DNA of 64,000 bases from Coptis chinensis. Taxonomy: Eukaryota; Streptophyta; Magnoliopsida; Ranunculales; Ranunculaceae. A program made the position numbers and the translations under genes. The notes under the pieces were generated by a model. The model was given only the letters and a program-made list of their open reading frames with translations, was not told the DNA's origin and searched no databases. Location of the stretch: NCBI GenBank assembly GCA_015680905.1, contig CM027384.1:77533501-77597500 (forward strand), in the 5' to 3' direction. Shown here in pieces: positions 1 through 12,056 of this stretch; the first letter of the stretch is position 1; each line of letters starts with the position of its first letter.

Positions 1-2
1 CA

Positions 3-674
3 ACGGCAGCTATTGCAACAATACCCAATCATCAACGAGACGACTTTAGGTTGCAACAACTAAAACCAAGTAAGTACCTTATCGACGAGATTTCATGTCA
101 CAAACTCATCGACCCCCGATCTGAATTTGATGAACTCAACAATAGTGGTTCTTTGTTGAAGAATCAATCTACTAGTAGTACTACGGATAAAAATATCGCA
201 GGATTAAGTATCCAAGAAGAAACTGGGGCAAAAATGAGGATTCATATTCCCGTTGAAAAGAATAAGGGTCATGAAAAACTGGTGATCAAGAACCACAGCT
301 CTACTACTACTGATAACCACGTGGAACAACAATCTTTAGTGAAACATGATTTGAAGTTGAAGCCATGGAATTTAAGGCCAAGAAGGAGTAGTACTGCTGC
401 TCATGTTGCTAATGATACGAATAGTAACTCCAAGTATGATAGGCCAAACCCGCATTCCAGGAAGACTGATATAGAGATGAAGGAAAAAGGAAAGGTTTTG
501 ATCTCACTCACTAAGGAAGAGATAGAAAAGGATTTCTTACGCTTGACTGGAACCAAACCACCTCAAAAACCAAAGAAGAGAGGAAGTAAAATACAGATGC
601 GTCTTGATTGTCTGCTACCCGGTTCAAAGTTCAATGGAATGAGTGCCAATACATATAGAAATTCCTTTTCTTGA
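3..674 (+). CDS. DUF1639 family protein, 3' part (5' end outside window)
   Basis: The reading frame is open from the first bases of the window to a TGA at 672-674, so the gene is cut by the window edge; no ATG is needed at the TTG at 51. The last third matches the DUF1639 plant family: a KPWNLRPRR block around 103-111 residues after that TTG, then SLTKEEIEKDFLRLTG, a KPPQKPKKR basic stretch, and an LDCLLPG motif followed by a terminal Y-R. The upstream part is Ser/Thr/Asn-rich and probably disordered. The family is plant-specific and of unknown biochemical role; a nuclear or DNA-linked role would be a guess. No splice site is evident inside this segment, so it is probably the last exon. It lies on the opposite strand from the P0 gene and outside all elements. 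Confidence 0.8.
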   Translation, partial: TAAIATIPNHQRDDFRLQQLKPSKYLIDEISCHKLIDPRSEFDELNNSGSLLKNQSTSSTTDKNIAGLSIQEETGAKMRIHIPVEKNKGHEKLVIKNHSSTTTDNHVEQQSLVKHDLKLKPWNLRPRRSSTAAHVANDTNSNSKYDRPNPHSRKTDIEMKEKGKVLISLTKEEIEKDFLRLTGTKPPQKPKKRGSKIQMRLDCLLPGSKFNGMSANTYRNSFS

Positions 675-1960
675 TGCACATCATGTCTGAGTCTTATATA
701 ATGTAATCCGTTAGTTTCCTTTGCATAGATTATTAGGTTTAACCGCAGCGATTCATTTTGCCTGAAGACTTTTCTGTCATAGAGCAACGATAGTCGTAAC
801 AATGGACATCTGAAATAGACCGAACTTCTGTTTGGGAATGATTACTGTGATGAATTTTGCTGTAATCTACCTTTCTATAACTAAGTAACAAGTTTATCTT
901 TGATTAATTGATTCTCCATAACTAGATCTTCATATCTATTGGAAATTCCCAGACATCAAGAATTTTTCAATGGACGCATAAATAAGACTTGTACTGCAAT
1001 GCAAGTTTTGCCCTAAAACTTTCATTCCCTCCACAGTGCGCTCTGTTACTAGCTTTGGCATGAAAACCAATACGCAGCCCAGAACAAGTCTGAACTCTGA
1101 ACATCAATGCCTCAGCAACAACAGACACTTCAAACTTATTAACTAGTGTTTGTTAGAACATAAATTTTAGTGTTGTACACACTAACACACTAGATTGTCC
1201 TGACCCTGATGCATGGAGCTGCCTACTCCACTTCTCAAATTGGAAGAATGATTGACAGACAAACAGACTGATACTTAGAACTACTTTTCTTCCTAAACCA
1301 AAACCTTTCATTTTCACAAACATGGTTAACAAGCTGATCAAGGCAATAATCCTAAACACAAACACCATAAATTGCTCACATAATTATGGAAAGTGCCCGA
1401 AATGACAATTTAGTCCAACTGAGATCAATGCAGCTTTACAGTTTCACCTGCAATACAAATTCCAAAAATGAAATGAGTTAGTTAGAATTAATAACTCAAA
1501 GGTAGGTATGAGATTAAAACTATAACAAAATTGATGTGGAGAATTACCAAAGTATTTAGTTACATGGATTAAACTCTTAAGAGAAAGAAGTAGCACACTA
1601 GAAATCCAAGCAAAGCCAACAGAGTTTTAGTTTGAGTTTGAAGGAGGGGAGAATGGAGAAGAAGGAGCTTTTATATCCATCAAAATTCGTGGGTTGGCAA
1701 GCTCGCGTGGGAGAGGGTAGATTAGCTCGTGTGGGAGAGGTAGGAGTAGCCTTTTTTAATTTTCTTCGTCGGTTTGCAATCACCAGCACCGAAAGCCACC
1801 AATTATCTCCGACAATATCGATAACAAAACATATCATCGAAATATCCCGATATATCAACAAATTTCGTCGATATTTGCACTGGTATTTACCCAAATTAAT
1901 ATCGCAACATTTATTTATCTATCTATGAAATCTTGATATATATCGCGATATTTCGTATTA
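675..1960. other. Intergenic, no recognised gene
   Basis: The first few hundred bases are presumably the 3' UTR and terminator of the DUF1639 gene. On the minus strand, a T-rich tract ending TGTATTGCAG near 1449 resembles a 3' splice site followed by non-coding exon-like sequence, but no upstream coding exon is visible. From about 1800 to 1960 the sequence is built from short CGATAT-type motifs, and this stretch runs into the LTR remnant at 1961. The small ORF at 1632-1928 has no recognisable domain. Confidence 0.5.
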
Positions 1961-2037
1961 TGCATCACACCTCGAAAATCGAATAGTCGGGAACAAATAT
2001 TATTTTTCCGAATTCTGTCGAAATTTGGGGTGTGACA
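1961..2037 (+). repeat. 5' LTR remnant (last 77 bp)
   Basis: Matches the last 77 bp of the LTR at 3927-4792 with three substitutions. The sequence to its left does not match the rest of that LTR, so the break is at or near 1961. Confidence 0.8.
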
Positions 2038-2040
2038 GTT

Positions 2041-2058
2041 TGGTATCAGATCCAGGTT
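2041..2058 (+). other. Primer-binding site for initiator tRNA-Met
   Basis: TGGTATCAGATCCAGG lies three bases after the LTR end. It is the usual plant initiator-Met PBS with one change (GAGC to GATC). Confidence 0.85.
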
Positions 2059-3926
2059 AGCTTAGACTTAGTTGAGTCTAAGTGATTCTCGGATCGTGGT
2101 TTATGGGTAGTGTTTAAAAAATATTATTTTCAAAACTATTTCCGCTAGTTGTTTTATTTTTACAAAGAAAAAAATATATATACATAAATAAAGCGAGTCA
2201 ATATTTTTCTTGATTTGTTTATATGTGTAATGTCTATATTTATATTAGTTACTTGTGGAGTGGATATGAAATGATTTTTATTTTTCTTATCATATGAAGA
2301 GTAGTTACAATTGTCGTATGTTAATTATTAACGGATTTGATCAAAATGATGTGTGCTGCTATAATGTTGTTTTGTTGTTGGTGATCATTTTCACATGGAG
2401 TATAGATAAGTACGATAACATGACTGTGAACTTTGTATTTGAGGGTTATGTTACTATTCAAGAAACAATGAGATATTTTAATCTATATTGAATGTGCTAC
2501 ATTAACTGATGACTTGGTGACGTACTAAGTAAGAAACTAATTGCCTCTGTGTTGGATGAACTATCTCACCTCACTCGTACACTTTAATGGATGAATAATG
2601 TTTTAAAGTATAAGCGATTAATTTGTTAGATGTGATTAGTTATAAATAGAAAGAAAAAATAAAATAAAATATACGTGTATTCCTTTTGAGATGTGTATAC
2701 TTGCGTATACACGTTTTTTATATTATTATATACAGATGAACTATTATCGTGCGTATGTGATGATAATATTGTTTCACCAATAAGACATATATGTGTAGGT
2801 TGTTTTCTTAATGCTACGTTATTAATGATTAATTAAACTAGTCGTGATAATTGGTAGTCATAAACTATAATTGGATTAATTGTTCTTAATTAATATATTG
2901 AACTTTGTTCATGCCAATATAAATTGTTGTTGCTGATATATTAGAAGTGAGTTTATATTATCCTAAAGAATTTTAAAAATCCGTGTTATACGGTAGCAAG
3001 TCTTATTTTAATTGTCATTGTATATGGAAATTAATTTTTTAATATTTTCACCTTTTAAAATAATTAGTAATAATAATAATAGCAATGAGCGTCGAGTATT
3101 TATTCTTAATTGTTTTGTTTAAGTCTATATGATTTTGATGGATGGATATGAAAAATATTATTTTTGAATACGTGTTATATTTGATATATTTGCATTCCTG
3201 AATTAGGATTCGATAGTTGTTTTAAATTTAATATTTCCGATTTCTATAGTTTTATATGATTCATTTTTGTTTTGCTAAAATGAGAGTATTATAGATTTGA
3301 GTGTTTATCTTCCTCTCGTGTTGATGAATCATAGTTGTATGAAGTTGAGTTAAAGTTCCTTAATAGTTTGTTTAACAATGTAAATAAATAATATTTGTAG
3401 ATACAATAAAATAATAAAATAAAAGGGTTTCTGATAGCATGACTAAAGTAAATATAAAGTTTTATTGTAGTATCAATAACATGAGTGATTTTTATTTTAA
3501 GTGTATTAGAGCACTGATTTTTCTTTGGTGCATGATAGAAAAGACTCCATAATATTTTATGCAGGGATAAACTTACTCTATAATTGATTAGTTTAAGTAG
3601 AATATTATTTTTCGTAGAGGTTGCTACGTGACTACGTGTCAAGAAAATGCATGCTAATGAGAAACAATATATTTGTCTTGTGTTTAATTGACAGTAATAA
3701 TTTGTTTTAATATAGACAGTTAAACAGTTAAACTATAATAGATTTTGTAGTGGCATGAGGACATATATTATGGAATTATTTAAAAATAATTAATATCAAC
3801 GTTATCATGCTTAAGTTTAATCTCAGTACATTCTTGTGTAGGTTATAAGTTAATAACCAACGTTATTTGTTCGTATAACTTTACTTCCGAATCTCGGGGA
3901 CGAGATTCTTTTGAGATGTGTATAGC

Positions 3927-4792
3927 TGTAACGCCCGTATTTAAAATACGTATTTATTTATTTATTAATTTATTTATTTATTAATTTAAAATTTGTTGGA
4001 TTGGATTTGGGATACATGGGCCTGATTTCTGAGCCCAAGTCTGTGTTGGGCTTAGGTTTCAAACACAGGTATATATTCATATTTTTCCAAATAATAGGGT
4101 TTTTAAATAAAAATAAAATAGAAGCGGAGATAAAAACTTGATTACTAGAGCGTTGGAGCGCGACGATTCGGACTAGAAGGGATTCGTGGAGCTTTTGATT
4201 AAGGTGAGTAGTTTAGTTTCATTTTCTCGTATATACAAAGAGATAACTTTACTGTAGTACCATGTTTCGTTCATTTTGTGCTCTTTTCTCTTCAGCAATT
4301 ATTCTTCTTGTTAGTGTTTAAAACTTGTTAGATTATAGGACAGTCAAAACTCTTAGGTGGTTATTAATGGAGGTGCGATCCCCAAACCTCCTTTGTCCTG
4401 TAAATGTTTGAATGGTAATACTGTGATACTGTAGTGGTGTTGCTATTATATTTTTTTGTATTTTTGAATGCTATTTTGTATTGTGGGTTGGTGGATTGAT
4501 GAATGGTGGTGGTAGGAGGGAGTTTGAGCGTGGTTTGAAAGCTCCAAGGCGACGTTAATGGCGGTCGGACCTATGTTGGGGGATGAATTTTCGAAGTTAG
4601 GTAGTAAAGTTTTGTGAATTTTTGTAATGAAGAGGACTTTTGTTTATCTTAAGTTTTTATGGGTTTTTAATTATCTACATATTTAAACTGATTATGGGTT
4701 TTTGGGAGTTAAGAGTGCATCACACCTCGAAAATCGAAGAGTCGGGAACAAATATTGTTTTTCCGAATTCTGTCGAAATTCGGGGTGTGACA
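3927..4792 (+). repeat. 3' LTR of the truncated gypsy element
   Basis: 866 bp from TGTAACGCCCG to GGGTGTGACA. It contains runs of ATTT units near its start and an AAGGTGAGTA splice-donor-like site at about 4201, similar to one in the LTR starting at 54955. No matching target duplication can be tested because the left end is lost. Confidence 0.8.
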
Positions 4793-4796
4793 GTTC

Positions 4797-5092
4797 ATAT
4801 GAACTTCACTCCAATAAGTGTTCTTATGTTCTTATTGATCATATATTATGTTGAGGTATGAACATTGACTGTTCATACCCCAAATATGTATGAAAAATGA
4901 TTGTTCATACTACAATAAGTGTTCTTATGTTCTTATTGATCATACATTATGTTGAGATATACCCCAAATAGGTATGAACAATTGTTCATAGCTCATGTTG
5001 ATGTATAAACAATGATTGTTCATACTCCAATAAGTGTTTTTACCGATCATATATTATGTTGAGGTATGAACACTGATTGTTCATATTATATA
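4797..5092. repeat. Short tandem array, about 100-bp unit, about 3 copies
   Basis: Units contain TCATACTCCAATAAGTG, a TTATTGATCATATATTATG block and TTGAGGTATGAAC. Copies begin near 4798, 4898 and 5006 with internal deletions. The array directly abuts the LTR end at 4792. Confidence 0.75.
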
Positions 5093-5095
5093 CAC

Positions 5096-6262
5096 CAGGT
5101 CATTTCGATTTCCGGGCCATTTATTATTTCGTGCCAGGAGTATACTTGACATTTCATATACCCAAACCGTTTTTAATTTCACGTCAAAGTATACTTGAAT
5201 TTTCATCTACCCCGTCCTTGTGAGTGATTAAAAAAAAAATGTCCTTACGAATTACTTTCTTCTCTGATTTGTCCTAGAGAGTTTCTCTCTGCAAAAACGG
5301 AGAGACTCAAACCCAGGCCGAACAACTAGTCCATAAATAAAATTGTGCTAATTCGAAGGAATTTATCACCTCTTTACTAAGAGCATTCCCAATACAAGTA
5401 AGTGTTTTTCACCTCCACATAAGCTCAATTTCTCTTCTTTGCTACCGTTTTGGTGAAAAACAAAATGAAGATGCCTAATGCAAAAGTGACTTTAAATACC
5501 GAATGGGATGCATGATTTCACTTGAATATAAAAATAAAAAAACACACCGAACGGAATGAAACATCGGTCTAAAATTAAGAAAAAAAAAAAAAAATGTGAG
5601 ACAGAATGAAACATTCCTTCCGAAAAAAAAACCGATAAAATTTTAAAAACACACACGAGACAAAATAAAGCATTCAAGTCCGAAACTCACAACTCTATGA
5701 ATATATCAGTATTCCGTTCAAAACTAACAACTCAGTGAAAATCTCAGTAGCAAGTGCTACCCTCATTGTGACTTAGCTACATGTCACCAACTATCACCCC
5801 CTCATAGTGAGTTGGAGTACCAAAATGCACAGTATAATTTAATCAACATAAATCAAAATGAGATTTTGGTAATTGAATGTACAAATATGTATACCAGCTT
5901 GACTATATTAGCAAATTTGCCACAGAACATAGCTGATCAAAACCTTTGACTGGAAAGTATCACCAATGCAGAGGTAGTAAAGCTGAAAAAAATTTACCCA
6001 ATAAAGAGGCAACCCATTACTATTGAGTGACTTCTAGCAAAGTTCCCCAATCAACCAGTTGGCCAAAACTACTTGGAAACGACAAAGTAAACGGAGTAGA
6101 AAACTTAATAAAATCGAAATTAAAATATATCCAAGCTTACTGCAGTCAAACATAAAATAAAAATTAACACAGAATCCACATTATTAAAGATTGCTACGCC
6201 ACTAAGATAATGTTACTATCCCTCTGCAACCTATTACTACAAACCGGCACCACTAAAATAGA
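5096..6262. other. Intergenic; includes the P0 3' UTR at its right end
   Basis: I see no gene or recognisable element. A T-rich/A-rich tract lies near 5580. The last 80-100 bases before 6263 should be the 3' UTR of the minus-strand P0 gene. Confidence 0.5.
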
Positions 6263-8844
6263 TTAATCAAACAAACTAAATCCCATGTCCTCATCAGACT
6301 CTTCTTTTGGTTCTTCCTTCTCTTCCTCCTTTGCTGCAGCAGGTGCAGAACCAGAATCTGCAGCGGCAACTGTAGCAGCAGCAACTACATACTTGCTTGG
6401 GTCCTGAAATTTTTGGAAATCACATATGAACAATGGTGTACAACAAAACCATCAGAATCCAAAAAAATGCACAATAAACTAAAAGTAAAAGGGTATACTG
6501 AATTAAAAGTCGGCAATAATGTACAACAATAGTACCTTGAGGATCTCTTTCACTTTGTCAGCATGTGGGTAAGAGTAATCTGTAGCAACTGCAATGGCAA
6601 GAACATTCTTGTATGCATTGATGAACATGTGAGGTGCAGCAGCAAGTGTTGGGAATGAGATGGCCAATGCGAGTGAAGTGACCATGGAAACACCAGCAGC
6701 AAACCTCCCCATCAAGTCATCCTCGGTGAGATCAAGTACTTCAGGGTTAAACACTGAGCCGTTGTCGTACACAGTGAGGACAACAAGACCATATGAGAAG
6801 GGCCTGATTCCCAACTTAGCGAGCAAGGCAGCTTCAGAAGAACCAACCTTGTCGTGCTTCTTGATGAGCTCTACAGGGGTTATGATTTCAACTGTACCCT
6901 TGTTAATTTTTGTAGGGATGTTGAGCACCTACACACACAAAGGGTCAAAAAAGGCAAATGTTTTGACAAATGATGGTCAAAATGACAAAGGATATTAAAC
7001 CTGGAAGAAGGAAGTTTGGGATGGGTCCAGCCCTGTGTTCCCAGGAGGCACAACAACATCAATTGGAGCAACAAGACCAACACGAGCAGGAGCTCCAACC
7101 TGTGAAGAAATTAAGAACGATCAATTTATATTATACAAAACTTTCAGCCAAACCATAAAAAAAAACTAGGAAATTCCCAAGGACCGAATGAGGAAAAAAG
7201 AGCTTCAATTACCAATTTTCCTTACAACCGTTTGGTGCACAAGAAAAACTAAAAAGAATTTTATACACAAGCACGTATAAGCACAAAAATACTTGCACAA
7301 AACGGCTACAATTTCTTCTGATCAAAACAAAGTTAGACGAGCAACTATATCCGTATTATCTTTGTTAATAACTAAAATCTGAAATGAAAAATGAATTTTA
7401 TGCTGTCTAGTGTCTAAAAAAATATTAATTTTAGATAATGAAATACACAAAATAAATGATTGAAAAATGTTTCATCATTTACTGAACCTTCTGCTAGTAT
7501 TAATATTTACAGAGGTTCACCCAAAAATAATGAAGTAAATCTCCCTGAAGTTTACGAGAGACCCATTCTAAGAGAAAATGGAACACTGCTTTTTTTCTTC
7601 AGGTCAAATGCCCACATACTTAAAAGTGCCAGGACAAACAAGTGGGGAAGTTCTCGTGCAGAACTTCAAATCAGATTTCAAAGATCGTGTTACATAATCA
7701 TACAAGCTCACAATTAAAATGGGTAATAAAATGACTGTATAACATCATTCTTTGAAATAAAAGAGTTGTCTTTATTTATTTCCCAGCAAATTAGCAATCA
7801 CTTTCCAATAGAATCAAAACTAAACATATCATATAGGCTAAATACTTCATAGGTGTTTCTAACACAATTATTATTTAAAGTGATCAAAATTTGTAAATAC
7901 TTATCAAAATATCACCGTGTTTCAAAACTCAAAATTGTAAATGCATTTTTTATCAACATTCCCGACATAACAACCTACAAAGACTGCAAAACATCAATTG
8001 AGTCTCATGCCATGTCCATTGCTTACTTGGCTCAGTGAGCAATGAGTATTGTACAAGTAAATGGTCAAACAAACAACAAAAATTGAAAATATACATACCA
8101 TTTTGAAAGTGAAGGCCATTATCAAAAATAAAAAGAGAACAAAAGTGGAAGCAAAAAACAATTCTACCCTACGTTTAAAACAACAGAACCATCACAACAC
8201 ATGCTTTACTATTAAATCTTCAATTAAACTGGCATGTTGCAAATCTACCACGAATAGTAAATTTCAATCAACATATAAAACACACATGCCCACAAACCAC
8301 AAACAATATAATCCAACATCAAATTATTACAACAATTGTATAAAATTTCCTTATTTCTTCATATAACTAAAAACTACTCATTCTACTACACACATTATGC
8401 AACAACAAGACATAAACATATAACAAATATTAAAAAAACAAAAGCATACCTTATACTTAGCAACCTCTTCACTAACTTCCTTCAAATCACCCTTAGTAAA
8501 GATTAACCCAACATTACCCTTCACAAAAACAAAATTAATCACTGACCACTCAAAATAAATAATCAAAACAAAACAAAACAACGTACCACAAGAAGAGGAA
8601 TAAGATTAAGAAAAGCCTTATTCCCAGTTTTCTCAGAATGAAGTCGAACAGTTCTTTTCATCATAGTATTCTTCCCCATAAGAACAACAGAATCACCTCT
8701 CAAACCTCTACGAATATTCTGCAATTGATTCGACCCAACATTATCTGCAGCAACAACCAAGATCTGATTGAACTCATCTAGAAGTTCACATAGTTTGTGA
8801 TCATAAGCAATCTTTTTCTCCGCTTTTGTTTGTTTTGGTGCCAT
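6263..8844 (-). CDS. RPP0: 60S acidic ribosomal protein P0 (ribosomal stalk base)
   Basis: Five exons on the minus strand: 8844-8587 (86 aa), 8518-8450 (23), 7099-7001 (33), 6928-6536 (131) and 6403-6263 (46 plus stop). They join to 319 aa, the usual length for plant P0, with all introns GT-AG and in phase 0. P0 binds the GTPase-centre rRNA and carries P1/P2 dimers that recruit elongation factors in the cytosol. The N-terminal uL10 domain is seen in [17 protein letters not shown] and [10 protein letters not shown]; the central part has TSFFQ then [15 protein letters not shown]. The C-terminus is Ala-rich, then a Glu/Lys acidic run ending [11 protein letters not shown], the conserved peptide shared with P1/P2. 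The ATG at 8844 gives the canonical [11 protein letters not shown] start. I see no damage; the gene looks functional. Confidence 0.97.
7100..8449 (-). other. Large intron 2 of the P0 gene
   Basis: 1350 bp, against 68, 72 and 132 bp for the other three introns. It starts GTATGC and ends TTCACAG in the minus sense. It is AT-rich, holds no recognisable coding exon or transposon, and may carry intron-based expression signals. Confidence 0.9.
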
Positions 8845-9037
8845 TTGAAAAAAAAAAAATTAGTATTTTAAGATGTGATAACAAAAATGAGGGCCAAGAT
8901 AAGCAGTGTTGCTTGTCAAGGCGGACAGTTTGCTGTCTCCTTAGCCTCTGTGTAAGTTTACAAGGTTTTTTTTTTTACTTGAGAGGGAGGCTGAAATAAA
9001 ACTAAAGCGTGAGGAAGAGAATGGAAGTGGAGTTGAG

Positions 9038-9045
9038 TATTTATA
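9038..9045 (-). promoter_or_regulatory. TATA box of the P0 gene
   Basis: TATAAATA in the minus sense, 194 bases upstream of the P0 ATG. This implies a 5' UTR of about 160 bases starting near 9010. Confidence 0.65.
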
Positions 9046-9064
9046 TGTCGTGAGAATGTATGTG

Positions 9065-9073
9065 TTAGGGTTA
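9065..9073 (-). promoter_or_regulatory. Telo-box upstream of the P0 gene
   Basis: TAACCCTAA in the minus sense, 20 bases upstream of the TATA box. Telo-boxes (AAACCCTAA type) are common in plant ribosomal-protein promoters and are known to act together with site II motifs. Confidence 0.6.
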
Positions 9074-9150
9074 AACCTAGATCGTACGGTTCAAGATTGG
9101 CTTTTGTTAGACATAGTCGCGGGTAAATGTTGATCTCGAGGAATACCAAT

Positions 9151-9180
9151 TAGGGCTGTCAATGGTCTGGGCTGGGCCTG
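9151..9180. promoter_or_regulatory. Two site II (TGGGCY) motifs inside a hAT-like terminal sequence
   Basis: TGGGCT at 9168-9173 and TGGGCC at 9173-9178 are site II motifs, bound by TCP factors in ribosomal-protein and cell-cycle promoters. They follow TAGGGCTGTCAATGG at 9151, which matches the hAT end at 44354 (TAGGGCTGGCAATGG) at 14 of 15 bases. The regulatory role comes from the family pattern, and the transposon origin is inference. Confidence 0.5.
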
Positions 9181-9619
9181 ATTATGAATCCGTCTCAATA
9201 ACTGACGAGTTATACCCAACAAATTTGACCCGGTATACTCTTGAGTCTTGTCCGGTTGTTTTAATTTTGAAATTGTACACGTATGAAAGTAGGCTATGGG
9301 TTCGAATTGCTATGTGTACAATTGAGAGTGTGTAGAAATGTTTATATACATGATAAGTTCTAGGGTATGTAATTGGTAATAAGTTTTACAATTTTGATAC
9401 GATACAACAAATTTGACATATTTCCAGTCAAAATAAATTAATAAAAATAATATATAATGATCGAAATCACTTTCAGTGCTTTAAGACGGCGATTAAGATA
9501 ACTATACCTATGATCCCAAAAATGTGGTAGAACAAGTGTTGGGTCAACATTTCGAGCAACGGAATTTGATTGATCTAATGCAATAACAAGTGAATCTAAT
9601 AATTAATCATTTACAAATG
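9181..9619. other. Intergenic spacer
   Basis: AT-rich with no gene or known repeat. It may include the remainder of the hAT-like fragment that starts at 9151, but no second end is visible. Confidence 0.4.
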
Positions 9620-9624
9620 AACAC

Positions 9625-10160
9625 TGTGAGGGACTAATATACACAACCAACGTATATTATACACGTATCTAGTACAATTCATCACTATATCAAGACCTGT
9701 CAGGTGGCTCATACCAAGATATGTCAGGTTGTTCATACCATGACCGCAACCAGGTCGCTTATACCAAGACCACAACCAGATATCGTAACGCTCAGAGATG
9801 GAAAGCTAGACGTTACAATAATTATGTAACAACCATGCATTTTATTATATCTGCATTAAAGCTCATTCAATACCACATTAAGTGGACGGGCTATAAAATC
9901 AAGAGGAGACATGATCTAAAAAGGAGAATTCTATGCTTCTTCTCCACTCTCCATCTTCCCCTTAGGTTCTCCAGAAGAGATAACACCAAATCATTCATCC
10001 CAAATTGTGAACTACGTCTGACTTGACTCTAGCTCCCTCTGAGAGAGCTAAATACGTAGGCAGTTCGTCCGGAACGAACTCAGTCAATCCATATCAAACC
10101 TCCTTCTTCTCCAATTATCCAATAATTGTAAGGTCTGACCAAATCTTACATTTAATTACA
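9625..10160 (+). repeat. 5' LTR of the non-autonomous element
   Basis: 536 bp, TG to CA. Compared with the 3' LTR it carries a short internal duplication near 9715-9740 and, by eye, well over 25 substitutions, so the insertion is not recent. Confidence 0.9.
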
Positions 10161-10161
10161 T

Positions 10162-10176
10162 TGGCGCCGTCTGTGG
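10162..10176 (+). other. Primer-binding site
   Basis: TGGCGCCGTCTGTGG one base after the LTR end, a common PBS of plant gypsy-type elements. Confidence 0.8.
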
Positions 10177-12056
10177 ATCAAATTTCTTGGAAAATCATCT
10201 ACTCTACTCTCAATCTTTCTAAAGATTTCAATTTCCAAGCTCACGAAGCGTGTAATCGAAGTGGAAATCTATCGGAGCTTATAAGATTGCAACGTCAATC
10301 AGTCAAAAGCGGCAATTGGAGGAAAATAATCTGTCAAATCAATGAATGGCGACCAGGTCACTGCTAACCAATAAGATAAGTACCCCTTTCAAAACTTCTC
10401 TACAATTAATTTTTGAGAATAGTTAATTTTGTAAACGACAAGTAATTCGATCTGGTTGAAATCGAGGAGTCGGTTAATCAAGATGTTTTCACTTTTTGAG
10501 ATCGTCATTAGATAATTTGTTCACTAGAACATAATTAAGAACGGTCATTAGATAATTTGTTAACTGGAACATAATTAAAAACATGCGAGCTGGTCTATGT
10601 GTTTGAAAATTGATTAGTTCTGCTCACATTCCACACCATGCGACCTCAAAACTTGGACCGTATGCCAGTAAAGACTGCTGCTGGTTCACATTTAAGCCGA
10701 TTGGTGGTTCAAGAACCCAAAAGGTTGCCTTGCTACAAAACAGTCATTGTGCATGACATTCTACTAAGCCACTCATAGCTGGCGATCCATCTAATATGAC
10801 AAATCTTGAAATCGACAGAAAAGTCATTTTTCAACCGTTTCATTGTTCATTAGTCTTCTTTTGACATGAATATTAACGTTACACTATACTTTGTATTTAT
10901 TTAGCTCAAATAAATATAAAATCATTTCCATTAATTACTAACAACCCATGAGCGTTACACTATACTCTGTATTTCCAATTCTTGATATCCAGTACAAGTT
11001 GGCGAACAGGTATCATAAAAAGAGAGTGACCATATCATTGACATGCATGCCAAAATCAGCAGCGTACCTCCTAAATACCACCTTGCAGGTCGTCCAAAGC
11101 TGACATCTTCGTCAGTTAGCGTTGATCATATTATGATTTCTGACAAGGCTTACCACTCATCCGAATTTGAGTCTTTTTTGAGCTTGAAGTTTTCAGAACA
11201 ATTTACGTGCAACACATTTACCGTATTAAGTTTCAATACAACTAATCTCATTTTCTACAGCTCACTCCTTGTCAAGTCATTTTACATCACAAACTAGGGG
11301 CTAGCTACACTCTGAATTGCGGCTCCCAACAGCCATATGCGCAAGTACAATCCAGCTACGATTTGAGCTCAATGCTCAATTTATCTCCAAATTACCATTT
11401 CTTTTGTTCCAATTCCTTTTGGATATCAATTCGATCTAGTGCAGGTCAATCAAGCTCCAAACTGGGGGCTAGTCACAACCATCTCCAAACTGGGGCTAGT
11501 CAGTACCATCTAAATAGGTTCAATTAAGTTATTATACTCTATGCATCTCCAGAATTACTACCGCATCTATGGTATTAGCTCATATTTTTTACAGGTCAAT
11601 CAAACTCTAAAACTGGGGCTAGCTATAGTCATGCCAATTCAAGGCTAGCTATTAACTGTGATCTCCAAATCAAGACGCTCACTAGAGCCACCCGCCCACT
11701 AGAGCAGGCAGACTCACTTGGGTCACGACGCCCACCTGGGTATAACACTCACTCGAACTAAAACGTTATCCATAGCTTAAACGTTCTCCATATTTAAATG
11801 CTCACTCGAGCTCAGGGCTACATAGCCCACAGGTTACTTAGCTTTAATACTTCTCGCTAGTTAGAGACCTATATTTCTAGGGTCAACTAAGAGTAGAACG
11901 CTTCTAAGAGCAAAACATTCAAACGAACTCAAACGCTATCCAAAGCTCAAACGTTCTGAATGACTATACACTCACTCGAGCTCAGAGGCTACATAGCCCA
12001 TCAACTCTCGCTAATTGATGATCTACACTTCTAGGATCAATTCAGTGCAGAACGCT

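Larger units (their letters stand above)
1961..4792 (+). mobile_element. Truncated Ty3/gypsy-type LTR retrotransposon (Tekay/Del-like)
   Basis: A 77-bp block at 1961-2037 is repeated at 4716-4792 with three mismatches and ends GGGGTGTGACA in both. The left block is followed by a primer-binding site, and the right block is the end of an 866-bp LTR that starts TGTAACGCCCG. Just before the right LTR is a GGGGACGAGATTC motif typical of the 3' end of plant Tekay/Del chromovirus elements. The left LTR has lost all but its last 77 bp. The 1.9 kb between the LTRs (2038-3926) is AT-rich and has no gag or pol domain, so the copy is non-autonomous or internally deleted. The family assignment rests on LTR ends and PBS only. 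Confidence 0.75.

Noticed and set aside
1632..1928. 98-codon frame with a short GTGGGAGAGG repeat
   Set aside because: No recognisable domain, and an equally long frame exists on the other strand. The right half is CGATAT-rich repeat sequence.
3744..3754. TTTTGTAGTG as a possible CACTA right end
   Set aside because: It lies inside the truncated gypsy element, far from the CACTA-like left end at 23561, and has no subterminal repeats.
6660..7158. Plus-strand frames opposite the P0 exons
   Set aside because: They mirror the exons and introns of the well-supported minus-strand P0 gene.
11043..11297. 84-codon frame within the non-autonomous LTR element
   Set aside because: No similarity to gag, pol or any known domain; length is expected by chance in AT-rich DNA.
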